Shown piece after piece: positions 17,459-25,528 of a stretch of 55,723 nt of DNA. The position numbers and the translations under genes are program-made. The stretch is from an uncultured Clostridia bacterium (lineage in GTDB: Bacteria > Bacillota > Peptococcia > Peptococcales > Peptococcaceae). The first letter of the stretch is position 1; each line of letters opens with the position of its first letter. The DNA lies in assembly GCA_944391625.1 (NCBI GenBank), contig CALXUG010000014.1:1-55723 (forward strand), read 5' to 3'. A model generated the notes under the pieces. That model saw nothing but the letters and a program-made list of their open reading frames with translations, was not told the origin of the DNA and did no database searches.

Positions 17459-18081
17459 GCGAAGCAAGCATGATTGATCAGGTAGTCAATGCTGTTGTTG
17501 ATACAATTTCCAAAGAATATGTACAGGTTGAAGTTTCCGCGCGTCATGTGCATTTGAGTCAGGCAGACCTGGAAAAGTTATTTGGACCTGGCGCAACACT
17601 GACTCCAAAACGTGAACTGTCTCAGCCTGGTCAGTTCCTGTCTGAACAGCGTGTTACTCTGGTAGGACCAAAAGGCAGAAAAGAAAACGTTTCTGTTTTG
17701 GGACCTGTTCGGAAAGCGACACAGGTAGAATTGTCCAACAGCGATGCCAGAGGATTAGGGGTAAAAGCTCCTTTGCGGGAGTCCGGCGATGTTGCTGGAT
17801 CCGGAGCAATCACTCTGGAAGGGCCAAAAGGCAGTGTAGAAATTCCAGAAGGCGTTATTGTGGCCCATTGCCATATTCATATGACCACTGCGGATGCCCG
17901 CAGAATGGGTCTGTCCGATAACCAGCATGTCAGCGTGGAAATCGGCGGAGAACGTCCTGTTGTGTTTAAAGATGTAATTGTCCGTGTCAGCGATAAATTC
18001 CGTTGCCGGATGCACATTGATACAGATGAAGGGAATGCAACCAGTTTAGGAAAACTGACCTTGGGCAGAATTATAAAATAA
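17455..18081 (+). CDS. pduL: Phosphate propanoyltransferase (PduL)
   Basis: PduL converts acyl-CoA to acyl-phosphate in the lumen and recycles CoA for the aldehyde dehydrogenase. The 208-aa protein shows two PduL half-domains. Zinc-site histidines are visible: SARHVHLS (H31, H33), AHCHIHMT (H138, H140, H142) and RMHIDTDEGNA (H187). Residues 1-20 form an amphipathic helix before the core and could be an encapsulation peptide, as in enterobacterial PduL. ATGA overlap with eutT indicates translational coupling. Confidence 0.95.
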   Translation: MSEASMIDQVVNAVVDTISKEYVQVEVSARHVHLSQADLEKLFGPGATLTPKRELSQPGQFLSEQRVTLVGPKGRKENVSVLGPVRKATQVELSNSDARGLGVKAPLRESGDVAGSGAITLEGPKGSVEIPEGVIVAHCHIHMTTADARRMGLSDNQHVSVEIGGERPVVFKDVIVRVSDKFRCRMHIDTDEGNATSLGKLTLGRIIK

Positions 18082-18121
18082 AGTAGTTGAAATAAAGCTG
18101 TCAGCGAAGGAGTTTTCAAAA

Positions 18122-18955
18122 ATGATGGATTTACAGCGAGTAAATGCATACATGGAACGGGTAGCGCAGTCAGAAAAGAAGACATTCCAGCCGGTAAGCG
18201 ACAAGCTGAAAGTGGGATTGGACCTGGGAACTGCCTATATCGTTCTGGTTGTACTTGATGAAGAAGATAATCCTGTTGCCTGTGAAAAGCAGGCAGCCAG
18301 TGTATTAAAAGACGGTGTCGTAGTTGATTATGTGGGTGCGCTGCAAATTGTGCGGGAGCTGAAAGAAAAGTTGGAAAAGCGTCTTGGTACAGAGCTGCAA
18401 TATTGTGCCATCGCCATGCCGGCCGGAACAGAGGACAGCATAAAAACCCATCAATATATTGCTGAAGGCGCAGGATTGGAAGTCACCAATGTTTTGGATG
18501 AACCATCGGCAGCCAATGCCATTTATCAGATTGACGACGGTGTTGTTGTTGATATCGGCGGCGGAACCACAGGATTGGCGATTCTGAAAAACGGGGTTGT
18601 GGCCCAAATTGAAGATGAACCAACAGGCGGTACCCATCTTTCTCTGGTACTTGCAGGAAACTATCGAATCTCTTTCGATGAAGCAGAGAAAATCAAACAG
18701 GATTATAAACGGCACAAGGAAATTTTTCCAATTGTCAAACCTGTAATTGAAAAAATGGCTACGATTGTCAAACGGTATGTCAATAAAGATGAGGTAGATA
18801 CTTTGTATCTTTGTGGAGGTACTTGTTGTTTGACCGGAATCGAAACCATTTTTGAAAAGGAAACGGGCATTCATACTGTGAAGCCGGAAAATCCTTTCCT
18901 GGTGACGCCAGCCGGTATTGCTATGAATTGCAAACTGGATGGAACAGTTGTATAG
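18122..18955 (+). CDS. eutJ: EutJ-like Hsp70/actin-fold protein
   Basis: EutJ proteins have an actin/Hsp70-type ATPase fold and are suspected chaperones or reactivases of microcompartment enzymes. The 277-aa protein has phosphate-1 loop GLDLGTAYIVLVVLDEE (about 31-47), phosphate-2 loop VVDIGGGTTGLAI and adenosine motif LYLCGGTCCLTGI. It is half the length of DnaK because it lacks the peptide-binding domain. The N-terminal 25 residues are a helical extension. ATG codons at 18122 and 18125 follow AAGGAG. In eut systems EutJ is usually near EutBC, absent here. Confidence 0.9.
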   Translation: MMDLQRVNAYMERVAQSEKKTFQPVSDKLKVGLDLGTAYIVLVVLDEEDNPVACEKQAASVLKDGVVVDYVGALQIVRELKEKLEKRLGTELQYCAIAMPAGTEDSIKTHQYIAEGAGLEVTNVLDEPSAANAIYQIDDGVVVDIGGGTTGLAILKNGVVAQIEDEPTGGTHLSLVLAGNYRISFDEAEKIKQDYKRHKEIFPIVKPVIEKMATIVKRYVNKDEVDTLYLCGGTCCLTGIETIFEKETGIHTVKPENPFLVTPAGIAMNCKLDGTVV

Positions 18956-18971
18956 AGAAAGAAGGGATACC

Positions 18972-19730
18972 TTGGACTTCGATGCGATGGTAGAAGAACT
19001 TGCAAATCGTGTGATTGCTGCAATGGCAGAAATTGAAGCGGAGCAGAAGCCGGCAGAGGCTTGCAGTACAACAGGTTTTTGCTATGCAGATACCCCTGAG
19101 TCAAAGAAGCCGATTTTAATTGGGCTGACACAGGACAGTGCTTTGCCTCCCTGCCGCTTTACTCTGTTGGAAAGTGCCAGAGTAAAAGAAAAATACCGCA
19201 TTCAATGTGCGCAGAAATGTGACTATGATGTGGATATTGCCAGTTGCGAAGCCGTGGTGCTCCATGATTTGACCAATGAATCGCTGGCTAAAATCGCTAG
19301 TGGTATTTGTGATACAGCATACACAAAACTGGTATCACAGGCGCTTTTACTGGGCAAAACAGTTTATTTGCTGCAAGATCAGATTGAATTATATAATTAC
19401 AGACAGACTGCTGCGAAGGTATATTACAAAATGTTCCGCGAGAAATTGGGACTGTTGGAGCAGTCTGGATTGATTATTTGCTGTCCGGATAAAATAGAAG
19501 ACATTCTTGTAAACGGTCAGCCCACAGAAGCAACTTGTCCTGCAAGTGAAGTAAAAAAGACGGCTGTAGAAAAAACTGTTACACTGGAAAAACATTTAAT
19601 CAGTGAACGGGATGTAGTTACAGCCTGTCAGTCTGGTGCAAACCGGATTGTCGTTGGTGCGAGGGCGATTGTAACTGATTTGGCCAAAGAATATGCGCAG
19701 AACCATGATGTAGCATTGGTTCGGGAATAA
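18972..19730 (+). CDS. BMC-associated protein of the ethanolamine-utilization hypothetical family
   Basis: I do not recognise an enzymatic function. The roughly 252-aa protein resembles a family found beside PduL and EutN in clostridial eut and related BMC operons. It has an N-terminal helix (DFDAMVEELANRVIAAMAEIE), a central region with a flavoprotein-like alternation (PILIGLTQDS, ASCEAVVLHDL), and a C-terminal module ERDVVTACQSGANRIVVGA with TDLAKEYAQNH, also seen in EutQ/PduM-type proteins. The TTG at 18972 is chosen because GAAGGG lies 5 nt upstream and it begins at the BMC-type helix. An ATG at 18939 inside eutJ is possible. Confidence 0.6.
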   Translation: MDFDAMVEELANRVIAAMAEIEAEQKPAEACSTTGFCYADTPESKKPILIGLTQDSALPPCRFTLLESARVKEKYRIQCAQKCDYDVDIASCEAVVLHDLTNESLAKIASGICDTAYTKLVSQALLLGKTVYLLQDQIELYNYRQTAAKVYYKMFREKLGLLEQSGLIICCPDKIEDILVNGQPTEATCPASEVKKTAVEKTVTLEKHLISERDVVTACQSGANRIVVGARAIVTDLAKEYAQNHDVALVRE

Positions 19731-19755
19731 TTGCGTAATAAGAGGAGGAATTTCA

Positions 19756-20040
19756 GTGCAAATCGCCAAAGTAATCGGCAATATCTGGGCGACCAGAAAA
19801 GAATCCACCCTTACTGGAATGAAGCTGCTGATTGTGCAGCCAATCAATATTCTGGATAATGATACACCCTGCAGTGTACCCATTGTGGCTGCAGATATGA
19901 TCGGAGCCGGAATGGGTGAAACCGTTATCATTGTTACCGGCAGCACGGCTCGTGTGGCCACCGGTTCTGCAGAGGCATCGGTAGATGCAACTGTAGTAGG
20001 GATTGTAGATGATAAAGAACTTGATTCCAGTTTGGTTTAA
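19756..20040 (+). CDS. eutN: BMC-P pentameric vertex protein (EutN/CcmL family)
   Basis: This protein forms pentamers that cap the vertices of the polyhedral shell. The 94-aa sequence starts QIAKVIGNIWATRKESTLTG and contains AADMIGAGMGETVIIVTGSTAR and the C-terminal DATVVGIVDD, all typical of EutN/CcmL. The start is GTG with AGAGGAGG 8 nt upstream. It is the only BMC-P gene in the operon. Confidence 0.96.
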   Translation: MQIAKVIGNIWATRKESTLTGMKLLIVQPINILDNDTPCSVPIVAADMIGAGMGETVIIVTGSTARVATGSAEASVDATVVGIVDDKELDSSLV

Positions 20041-20089
20041 TTGTTAAGAAAGTTCCATAGATTTTCTTTAGAAAAGTGTGGTGTAGACC

Positions 20090-21436
20090 TTGAGTTTTAT
20101 TGATACAGTAAAAGATGCAGGTATCGTAGGGGCCGGTGGTGCCGGATTCCCCACACATGTAAAGCTGAATGCAAAAGCAGAATACTTTATTGTCAATGCA
20201 GCAGAATGTGAACCATTGATCGAAACAGATAAATATCTGTGCCGTACCTTTGCTGATCAGATCGTAGAAGCAGTTATGGCTACTGCGGCCCATATCGGCG
20301 CAAGCCGTAAAGTGATTGCGCTCAAAGGCAAATACAAAGAAGAAATCGCTTCTTTGCAGGCTGCTATTGACCGTGCCGGTTCTGATATCGAGATATTCCA
20401 GATGCCAACCTTCTATCCGGCTGGTGATGAACAGACTATGGTACAGATGGTTACTGGCAGAAGTGTCCCGGAACGCGGTCTTCCATTAGATGTCGGCGCT
20501 GTTGTAGACAATGTTGGTACTATGCTGAATTTGTATGAAGCATTGCATGGTGCGCCTGTTACAGAAAAATATTTGTCTGTAGTTGGTGAAGTAAAAGAAC
20601 CAATTATGCTGAAAGTGCCAATTGGTACTCCAGTAACAGAATGTATTGCCGCTGCACAGCCAACCATCAGTGATTACAGAATCATTTTGGGCGGTCCAAT
20701 GATGGGTAAAATCCCAGCTGACGCGCAGGCTATTGCAGATGCAGTTGTTACCAAAACAACCGGTAACATTATTGTATTGCCAAAAGATCACTATCTGTTC
20801 CAGCGTGCAGAACTGCCGCTGGCAGCTATCAAACGTCAGGCGCGCGCTGCTTGTATCCAATGTAAGATGTGTACAGATTTGTGTCCTCGTTATATGATTG
20901 GACATCAGATTCGTCCTAACATGGTAATGCGCAATATCTGGCGGGAAGATCAGATTACAGATGATGAAGAATATTTAGCAACCTTTGGCGAAGCTATGAA
21001 CTGCTGTGACTGTGGCGTATGCGAAATGTTCGCCTGCCCAATGGGATTATCCCCACGTAAAGTAAATAGCTATGTAAAAGGCCAGTTGCGCGAAAAAGGC
21101 ATCAAAGTTCCACGTAATATGGAACCTGTTGCTCGTGAAGGCATTGACAACCGTCGTATTCCAACCCACCGACTGATTGCCCGTCTGGATTTGGCAGAAT
21201 TTGATGGTTTGCATGCCCATGAATGCTTTGAATTGAAACCGGAAACCGTATATGTACCATTCCGCCAGCATATCGGTAAGCCTGCTGTTCCTGCTAAGGC
21301 AGCCGGTGATCGTGTTGTAAAAGGCGAAGTGTTAGCTGCTGCGGCAGAAGGATTATCTGCCAATATTCACGCCAGCATGAATGGTATCATTGTTGCTATT
21401 GATGAAAACGGCGCTCGTATTAGAAAGGAGGTATAA
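20090..21436 (+). CDS. pduS: PduS-like flavin/iron-sulfur oxidoreductase
   Basis: PduS is an RnfC-related flavoprotein that reduces cobalamin in B12-dependent microcompartments, and it may carry electrons across the shell. The 448-aa protein starts with VVGAGGAGFP-like IVGAGGAGFPTHVKL (FMN/NADH region). It has two 4Fe-4S motifs, CIQCKMCTDLCP near residue 255 and CCDCGVCEMFACP near 305. An N-terminal-like biotinyl-lipoyl fold closes the protein. The start is TTG at 20090, fixed by homology to the family start; the ribosome site is weak. It is followed by the PduT-like shell protein, its usual partner. Confidence 0.93.
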   Translation: MSFIDTVKDAGIVGAGGAGFPTHVKLNAKAEYFIVNAAECEPLIETDKYLCRTFADQIVEAVMATAAHIGASRKVIALKGKYKEEIASLQAAIDRAGSDIEIFQMPTFYPAGDEQTMVQMVTGRSVPERGLPLDVGAVVDNVGTMLNLYEALHGAPVTEKYLSVVGEVKEPIMLKVPIGTPVTECIAAAQPTISDYRIILGGPMMGKIPADAQAIADAVVTKTTGNIIVLPKDHYLFQRAELPLAAIKRQARAACIQCKMCTDLCPRYMIGHQIRPNMVMRNIWREDQITDDEEYLATFGEAMNCCDCGVCEMFACPMGLSPRKVNSYVKGQLREKGIKVPRNMEPVAREGIDNRRIPTHRLIARLDLAEFDGLHAHECFELKPETVYVPFRQHIGKPAVPAKAAGDRVVKGEVLAAAAEGLSANIHASMNGIIVAIDENGARIRKEV

Positions 21437-21440
21437 TGCT

Positions 21441-21980
21441 ATGGGAAATGCATTAGGCATGATTGAATTGTCCAGTATTGCCCGGGGCATCGAAACCTGC
21501 GATTATATGGTGAAAGCAGCCCAGGTAGATCTGGTACGTGCTTCTACTGTTTGTCCAGGTAAATACATCATCATTATCGGTGGTGATACTGCTGATGTAA
21601 GAGCCTCCATGACAGAAGGATCTAAAATTGGGGGGCCGTATGTAGTTGATACATTGCTCATTCCTAATATTAATGAACAGGTGATTCCAGCCATCTCTAT
21701 GACCAATCAGGTAACAGACAGAGATGCCATCGGAATCCTGGAATTCTACTCTATCGCATCTGCAATCACAGCTGCCGATGTGGCTGCGAAAGCTGCCGAT
21801 GTTACTTTAATCGAAGTAAGAATTGGCTATGCTATTGGTGGAAAAGGCTTTGTTACTTTGACTGGTGATGTAGGCGCAGTTCGCGCTGCTGTCTCTGCAG
21901 CCAAAGAAAATGCTGAATTGCTGGTAAACACAAGTATTATCCCAAGACCGGCAAATCAGTTGTTTGACGCATTATTATAA
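21441..21980 (+). CDS. pduT: BMC-T trimeric shell protein with Fe-S pore (PduT type)
   Basis: This 179-aa protein has two fused BMC domains (1-88 and 95-179), forming pseudohexameric trimers. The first domain has VRASTVCPGKYII, placing Cys38 where PduT binds a 4Fe-4S cluster at the three-fold pore. With PduS encoded next to it, an electron path from lumen to cytosol is plausible. The ATG at 21441 follows AAAGGAGGT; the longer frame starting at 21381 lies inside pduS and is rejected. It is the only BMC-T gene; no EutL or PduB homologue is present. Confidence 0.95.
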   Translation: MGNALGMIELSSIARGIETCDYMVKAAQVDLVRASTVCPGKYIIIIGGDTADVRASMTEGSKIGGPYVVDTLLIPNINEQVIPAISMTNQVTDRDAIGILEFYSIASAITAADVAAKAADVTLIEVRIGYAIGGKGFVTLTGDVGAVRAAVSAAKENAELLVNTSIIPRPANQLFDALL

Positions 21981-22040
21981 TCCAGTAAGAGATAATTCAA
22001 ATAAGATATTGTAAAAATCTTGTTTAAGGAGAGAGATAGA

Positions 22041-22997
22041 ATGGATTTATTGAAACTTCAGGAAGAGCTGAGAGAAAAAGCTCTGCAGAGATCTAGAGAA
22101 GAAAAAGCTGCCAATAAAGCAAAAGCACCAGCTGCTGGTCCATTAAAAGGTCCTATTATTGACTTCCGGTATCGTCCAAATACCAAAAGTATCATTGGCG
22201 GTATTGCTGAAAGCCCAATTTTCCGTGCTGGTCTGATTGCCAATGGTGTAGATATTGATGAATTCTACAGCAGAGCAAGAACCATGCCGGAAATTATTGC
22301 AGACCTGAAAGAACACAATGTAATTAAAGCTGTTATCGTTGGTCGTGACGCGGAAACAACCTATGGCTACAAACCAAACAACCCAGAAATCAGACAGTTC
22401 GTTCAGGCTTGTCCTGAAATTTTCCTGGGCTACTATGGTGTAGACCCTCACAAAGGCATGCAGGCAATCCGTGATCTGGATGCAGCTGTAAAAAGTGGTG
22501 ATTTCCACGGCGCTGCTATGGACCCAATGTATGCACAGCTGAAAACCAGCGATGCAAAAATGTATCCAGTTTATGCAAAATGCTGCGAACTGAACATTCC
22601 TATCGTTATCACTGCTGGTCCAGCTCGTTATACAGCAAATACCGTTATGGATTACACCCATCCAAGTGAAATCGATATCGTAGCAAAAGACTTCCCAGAT
22701 CTGAAAATCATCGTAAGCCATGGTGCATGGCCATTCGTTGATGAAATGATCGGCGTGACCTTCCGGAACAGAAACGTATTCCTGGAAGTATCCGAATATG
22801 AAGAATATCCAGGTGCAAGCGACTTCCTGGATGCTGCAAAAACTATCCTGAAAGATCAGTTCTTGTTTGCCAGCGCTTGCCCATTCGTACCATATTTGGA
22901 AGCAGCAGAAAAATACACAACCTATGGTTTTGATGATGAAATCATGGAAAAAGTTATGTGGAAAAATGCTGCAAGAGTATTGGGTATGGATGTATAA
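22041..22997 (+). CDS. Amidohydrolase-2-type TIM-barrel enzyme with putative N-terminal encapsulation peptide
   Basis: This is the last gene of the BMC operon and the only candidate signature enzyme in it. The catalytic part (about 37-318) resembles amidohydrolase family 2 (ACMSD/lactonase/decarboxylase group). Residues 1-22 form a charged amphipathic helix followed by an Ala/Lys/Pro linker to residue 38, the usual layout of an encapsulation peptide. Canonical metal ligands look substituted: HxH is R43-x-R45, the strand-5 His position is T191, and the strand-8 Asp is A279; only H227 (SHGAW) remains. It may be metal-free or use another chemistry. The ATG at 22041 follows AAGGAGAG. Reaction unknown. 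Codon bias is strong. Confidence 0.8.
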   Translation: MDLLKLQEELREKALQRSREEKAANKAKAPAAGPLKGPIIDFRYRPNTKSIIGGIAESPIFRAGLIANGVDIDEFYSRARTMPEIIADLKEHNVIKAVIVGRDAETTYGYKPNNPEIRQFVQACPEIFLGYYGVDPHKGMQAIRDLDAAVKSGDFHGAAMDPMYAQLKTSDAKMYPVYAKCCELNIPIVITAGPARYTANTVMDYTHPSEIDIVAKDFPDLKIIVSHGAWPFVDEMIGVTFRNRNVFLEVSEYEEYPGASDFLDAAKTILKDQFLFASACPFVPYLEAAEKYTTYGFDDEIMEKVMWKNAARVLGMDV

Positions 22998-23059
22998 TTG
23001 CCTGAATTCTGGTAAAAAGAATTTTGCGATTTAGATTGCAAAAAAATAGTTTTAAAGTA

Positions 23060-23092
23060 AAGCGGTATGGCGATAAGTCATACCGCTTTTTT
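23060..23092 (+). terminator. Terminator of the BMC operon
   Basis: AAGCGGTATG (23060-23069) pairs perfectly with CATACCGCTT (23079-23088), followed by TTTTTT. Confidence 0.9.
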
Positions 23093-23230
23093 GTCCACAA
23101 AAATATAGAAACAGATAAAGAAACATATGCAGGGCAATCTTGTATCCCCATATTAGAGATGCTATAATAATGATAGTATACTCTGTGCAACTGATAGAAA
23201 GTTCTGTAAATCAGAGAAAGGATACATAAT

Positions 23231-25528
23231 ATGAAAAAATTAAGGGATAACATACAAAAATGGCCCAATTTTAAGTTCGTTTTGGACCAAAAACTGCAAA
23301 TGGGGGTATTGACCATATGTTTATTGGTAATCATTCTGGTTTCGTTTGGTAATACCGTTCGGTTGAATACTGTTTTGTTGGGCAGCACAGAAAATTATGT
23401 AGAAGATGTGGCTTATCAGCTTACCAATGAAATCAATACCAAACTGGAGTCTGATTTGATTGCGGTACAATTGGTAGCAGACAGCATTCAAAGATTGCGG
23501 ACCGGTGTCAATGGTGATTTGGTGATGCAAAGTTATTTGGAGCGAAAATCAGCCATTATGGGAATGGATTCCTTTATTGTTTTGGAGCCGGATGGTACTG
23601 TTTCTCAGTCTGAGTTCACCATAGAGAATCCATTGGAAATAGCCAGCGTTCAGGATGCGTTTCAGGGTAAAAGCAGCATTACTCATATTGGCAATGAAAT
23701 GCTGCTTTTTACAGTGCCTGTTTATTATGGTGAAGACATCGAGAAAGTTTTGCTGGGTGTGCGCAATCAAAGTACAGTACAGAAAATGATTCAGCCTAAA
23801 AGTTTTGAAGGAGAAGGACTTAGCTGTATTGTAAACAGCCAGGGGGATGTTATCATTTCTCCTACTGATATCAGCCCGTTTGCTCAACTGGCGGATATTA
23901 TTGATGAAGGTTCCGATGATCAGATCAATCGGCAAATCGAGCAGCTGCAGGACGATTTGCAAAAAGGGAATTCCGGCGTTTTGCATTTTACTTCAATTAC
24001 CGGTACTAAAATTATTATGTCCTATCATAATCTGAACATTGGGAATTGGGTGTTATTGGTTATGATTCCGGCTGATTTGGTCATAGCCGAAACTTCCGAA
24101 TATGTACTGCGTACTGTAGTAGTAACCGGATTGATTGCATTGGTGATACTGCTCTTTTTGCTGGTGGTTAGCCGTTTTTACTATCGTTACAATAAAAATC
24201 TGGAGAATATCGCCTATACCGATGTGCTGACAGGCGGTCTGAACAATCTGGCTTTTCAGACTAAGTATCGTGCGTTGGCCAAAACCATGCAGCCCAATAG
24301 TTATGCAGTGGTATTATTTAATATCAAAGGGTTTAAGCTGGTCAACGAAAATTTTGGTGTTGTCGCCGGGGACGATACCATCAGATATGTTTATCAGATT
24401 ATGAAGGAGAATATGTCCGAGCATGAATTTGTAGCCAGAGGTGAATCAGACTTTTTCTTTGTGTGTATGAAAGAATCCAAACCGGAAAAAATTAAAGCAA
24501 GAATTGAACAGATTGAAAAAGAAATCAATGCGTTCAATGCCTATGCAGAAATTCCCTATAATCTGAACTTCTTCCAGGGTGTTTATTTGATAGACGATCC
24601 TGCTTTGGAAATCACCATTGTGCAGGATAGAGCCCGAGCTGCCTGCCAGAGTCAGCGTTTAACAGGGCAAACAGGCTGCAGTTTCTATAGCACGGCATTG
24701 ACGCAGCAGATGCAGATAGAACAGGAGCTGGATACATTATTTGATGAATCCATCCAGAATGGGGACTTTAAAGTATATTTACAGCCGAAGGTTTATCTGA
24801 ACGATAACACCTTAGGCGGCGCAGAAGCATTGGTTCGTTGGCAGCATCCAAAACGGGGCATTATTTCACCCGCCGATTTTATCCCTGTATTAGAAAAGAA
24901 CGGAAAAATATGCACTTTGGACTTGTATGTGTTTGAAGGCGTTTGCGCGTTGCAGGAACGCTGGTATCAGGAAGGGAAAAAACTGTTCCCTATCTCAGTT
25001 AATTTATCCCGACAACACTTTAAAAATCTGAATTTTCTAAAACGATTCTCTGAAGTTGCCGGCAGATACCAGATTCCGCCGGATATGCTGGAATTTGAAT
25101 TAACCGAATCCATTTTTGTGGATGACCAGCAGCTCTCGCTGGTAAAATACGGCATTCAGGAAATGCATAATAAAGGCTTTTTATGCTCTCTGGATGATTT
25201 TGGTTCCGGTTTTTCCTCGTTGGGCATGTTGAAAGCATTTGATGTAGATACGTTAAAACTGGATCGCCGTTTTTTTGACGATATGTCCAGCGGCAAAAAT
25301 CAAAAAATCATTGCCTGTCTGACCGAGCTGGCCGATAAACTGCAGGTTAAAACCGTTGCCGAAGGTATTGAAACACCTGATCAGCTGGAATATTTACGGG
25401 CTGTACATTGTGATATGGTTCAGGGTTATGTTTTCTCCAGACCACTGTCCATTCCTGATTTTGAACTTTGGGAACAGCAATTTGCAGCAGCAGATCATAC
25501 TGAAAATAAAATGGAGGTTCGTCCATGA
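23231..25528 (+). CDS. Membrane sensor with degenerate GGDEF and EAL domains
   Basis: This 765-aa protein probably degrades cyclic di-GMP. It has a transmembrane helix near residues 20-42, an extracytoplasmic Cache-like sensor to about 275, a second helix near 290-315, a GGDEF domain whose active motif is degraded (RGESDF), and an EAL domain with intact EALVRW at 532 and DDFGSGFSSLG. A phosphodiesterase with a regulatory, inactive cyclase domain is likely. The stop overlaps the next start by 4 nt. The BMC terminator separates it from the operon upstream, so a link to BMC metabolism is positional only. Confidence 0.9.
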   Translation: MKKLRDNIQKWPNFKFVLDQKLQMGVLTICLLVIILVSFGNTVRLNTVLLGSTENYVEDVAYQLTNEINTKLESDLIAVQLVADSIQRLRTGVNGDLVMQSYLERKSAIMGMDSFIVLEPDGTVSQSEFTIENPLEIASVQDAFQGKSSITHIGNEMLLFTVPVYYGEDIEKVLLGVRNQSTVQKMIQPKSFEGEGLSCIVNSQGDVIISPTDISPFAQLADIIDEGSDDQINRQIEQLQDDLQKGNSGVLHFTSITGTKIIMSYHNLNIGNWVLLVMIPADLVIAETSEYVLRTVVVTGLIALVILLFLLVVSRFYYRYNKNLENIAYTDVLTGGLNNLAFQTKYRALAKTMQPNSYAVVLFNIKGFKLVNENFGVVAGDDTIRYVYQIMKENMSEHEFVARGESDFFFVCMKESKPEKIKARIEQIEKEINAFNAYAEIPYNLNFFQGVYLIDDPALEITIVQDRARAACQSQRLTGQTGCSFYSTALTQQMQIEQELDTLFDESIQNGDFKVYLQPKVYLNDNTLGGAEALVRWQHPKRGIISPADFIPVLEKNGKICTLDLYVFEGVCALQERWYQEGKKLFPISVNLSRQHFKNLNFLKRFSEVAGRYQIPPDMLEFELTESIFVDDQQLSLVKYGIQEMHNKGFLCSLDDFGSGFSSLGMLKAFDVDTLKLDRRFFDDMSSGKNQKIIACLTELADKLQVKTVAEGIETPDQLEYLRAVHCDMVQGYVFSRPLSIPDFELWEQQFAAADHTENKMEVRP

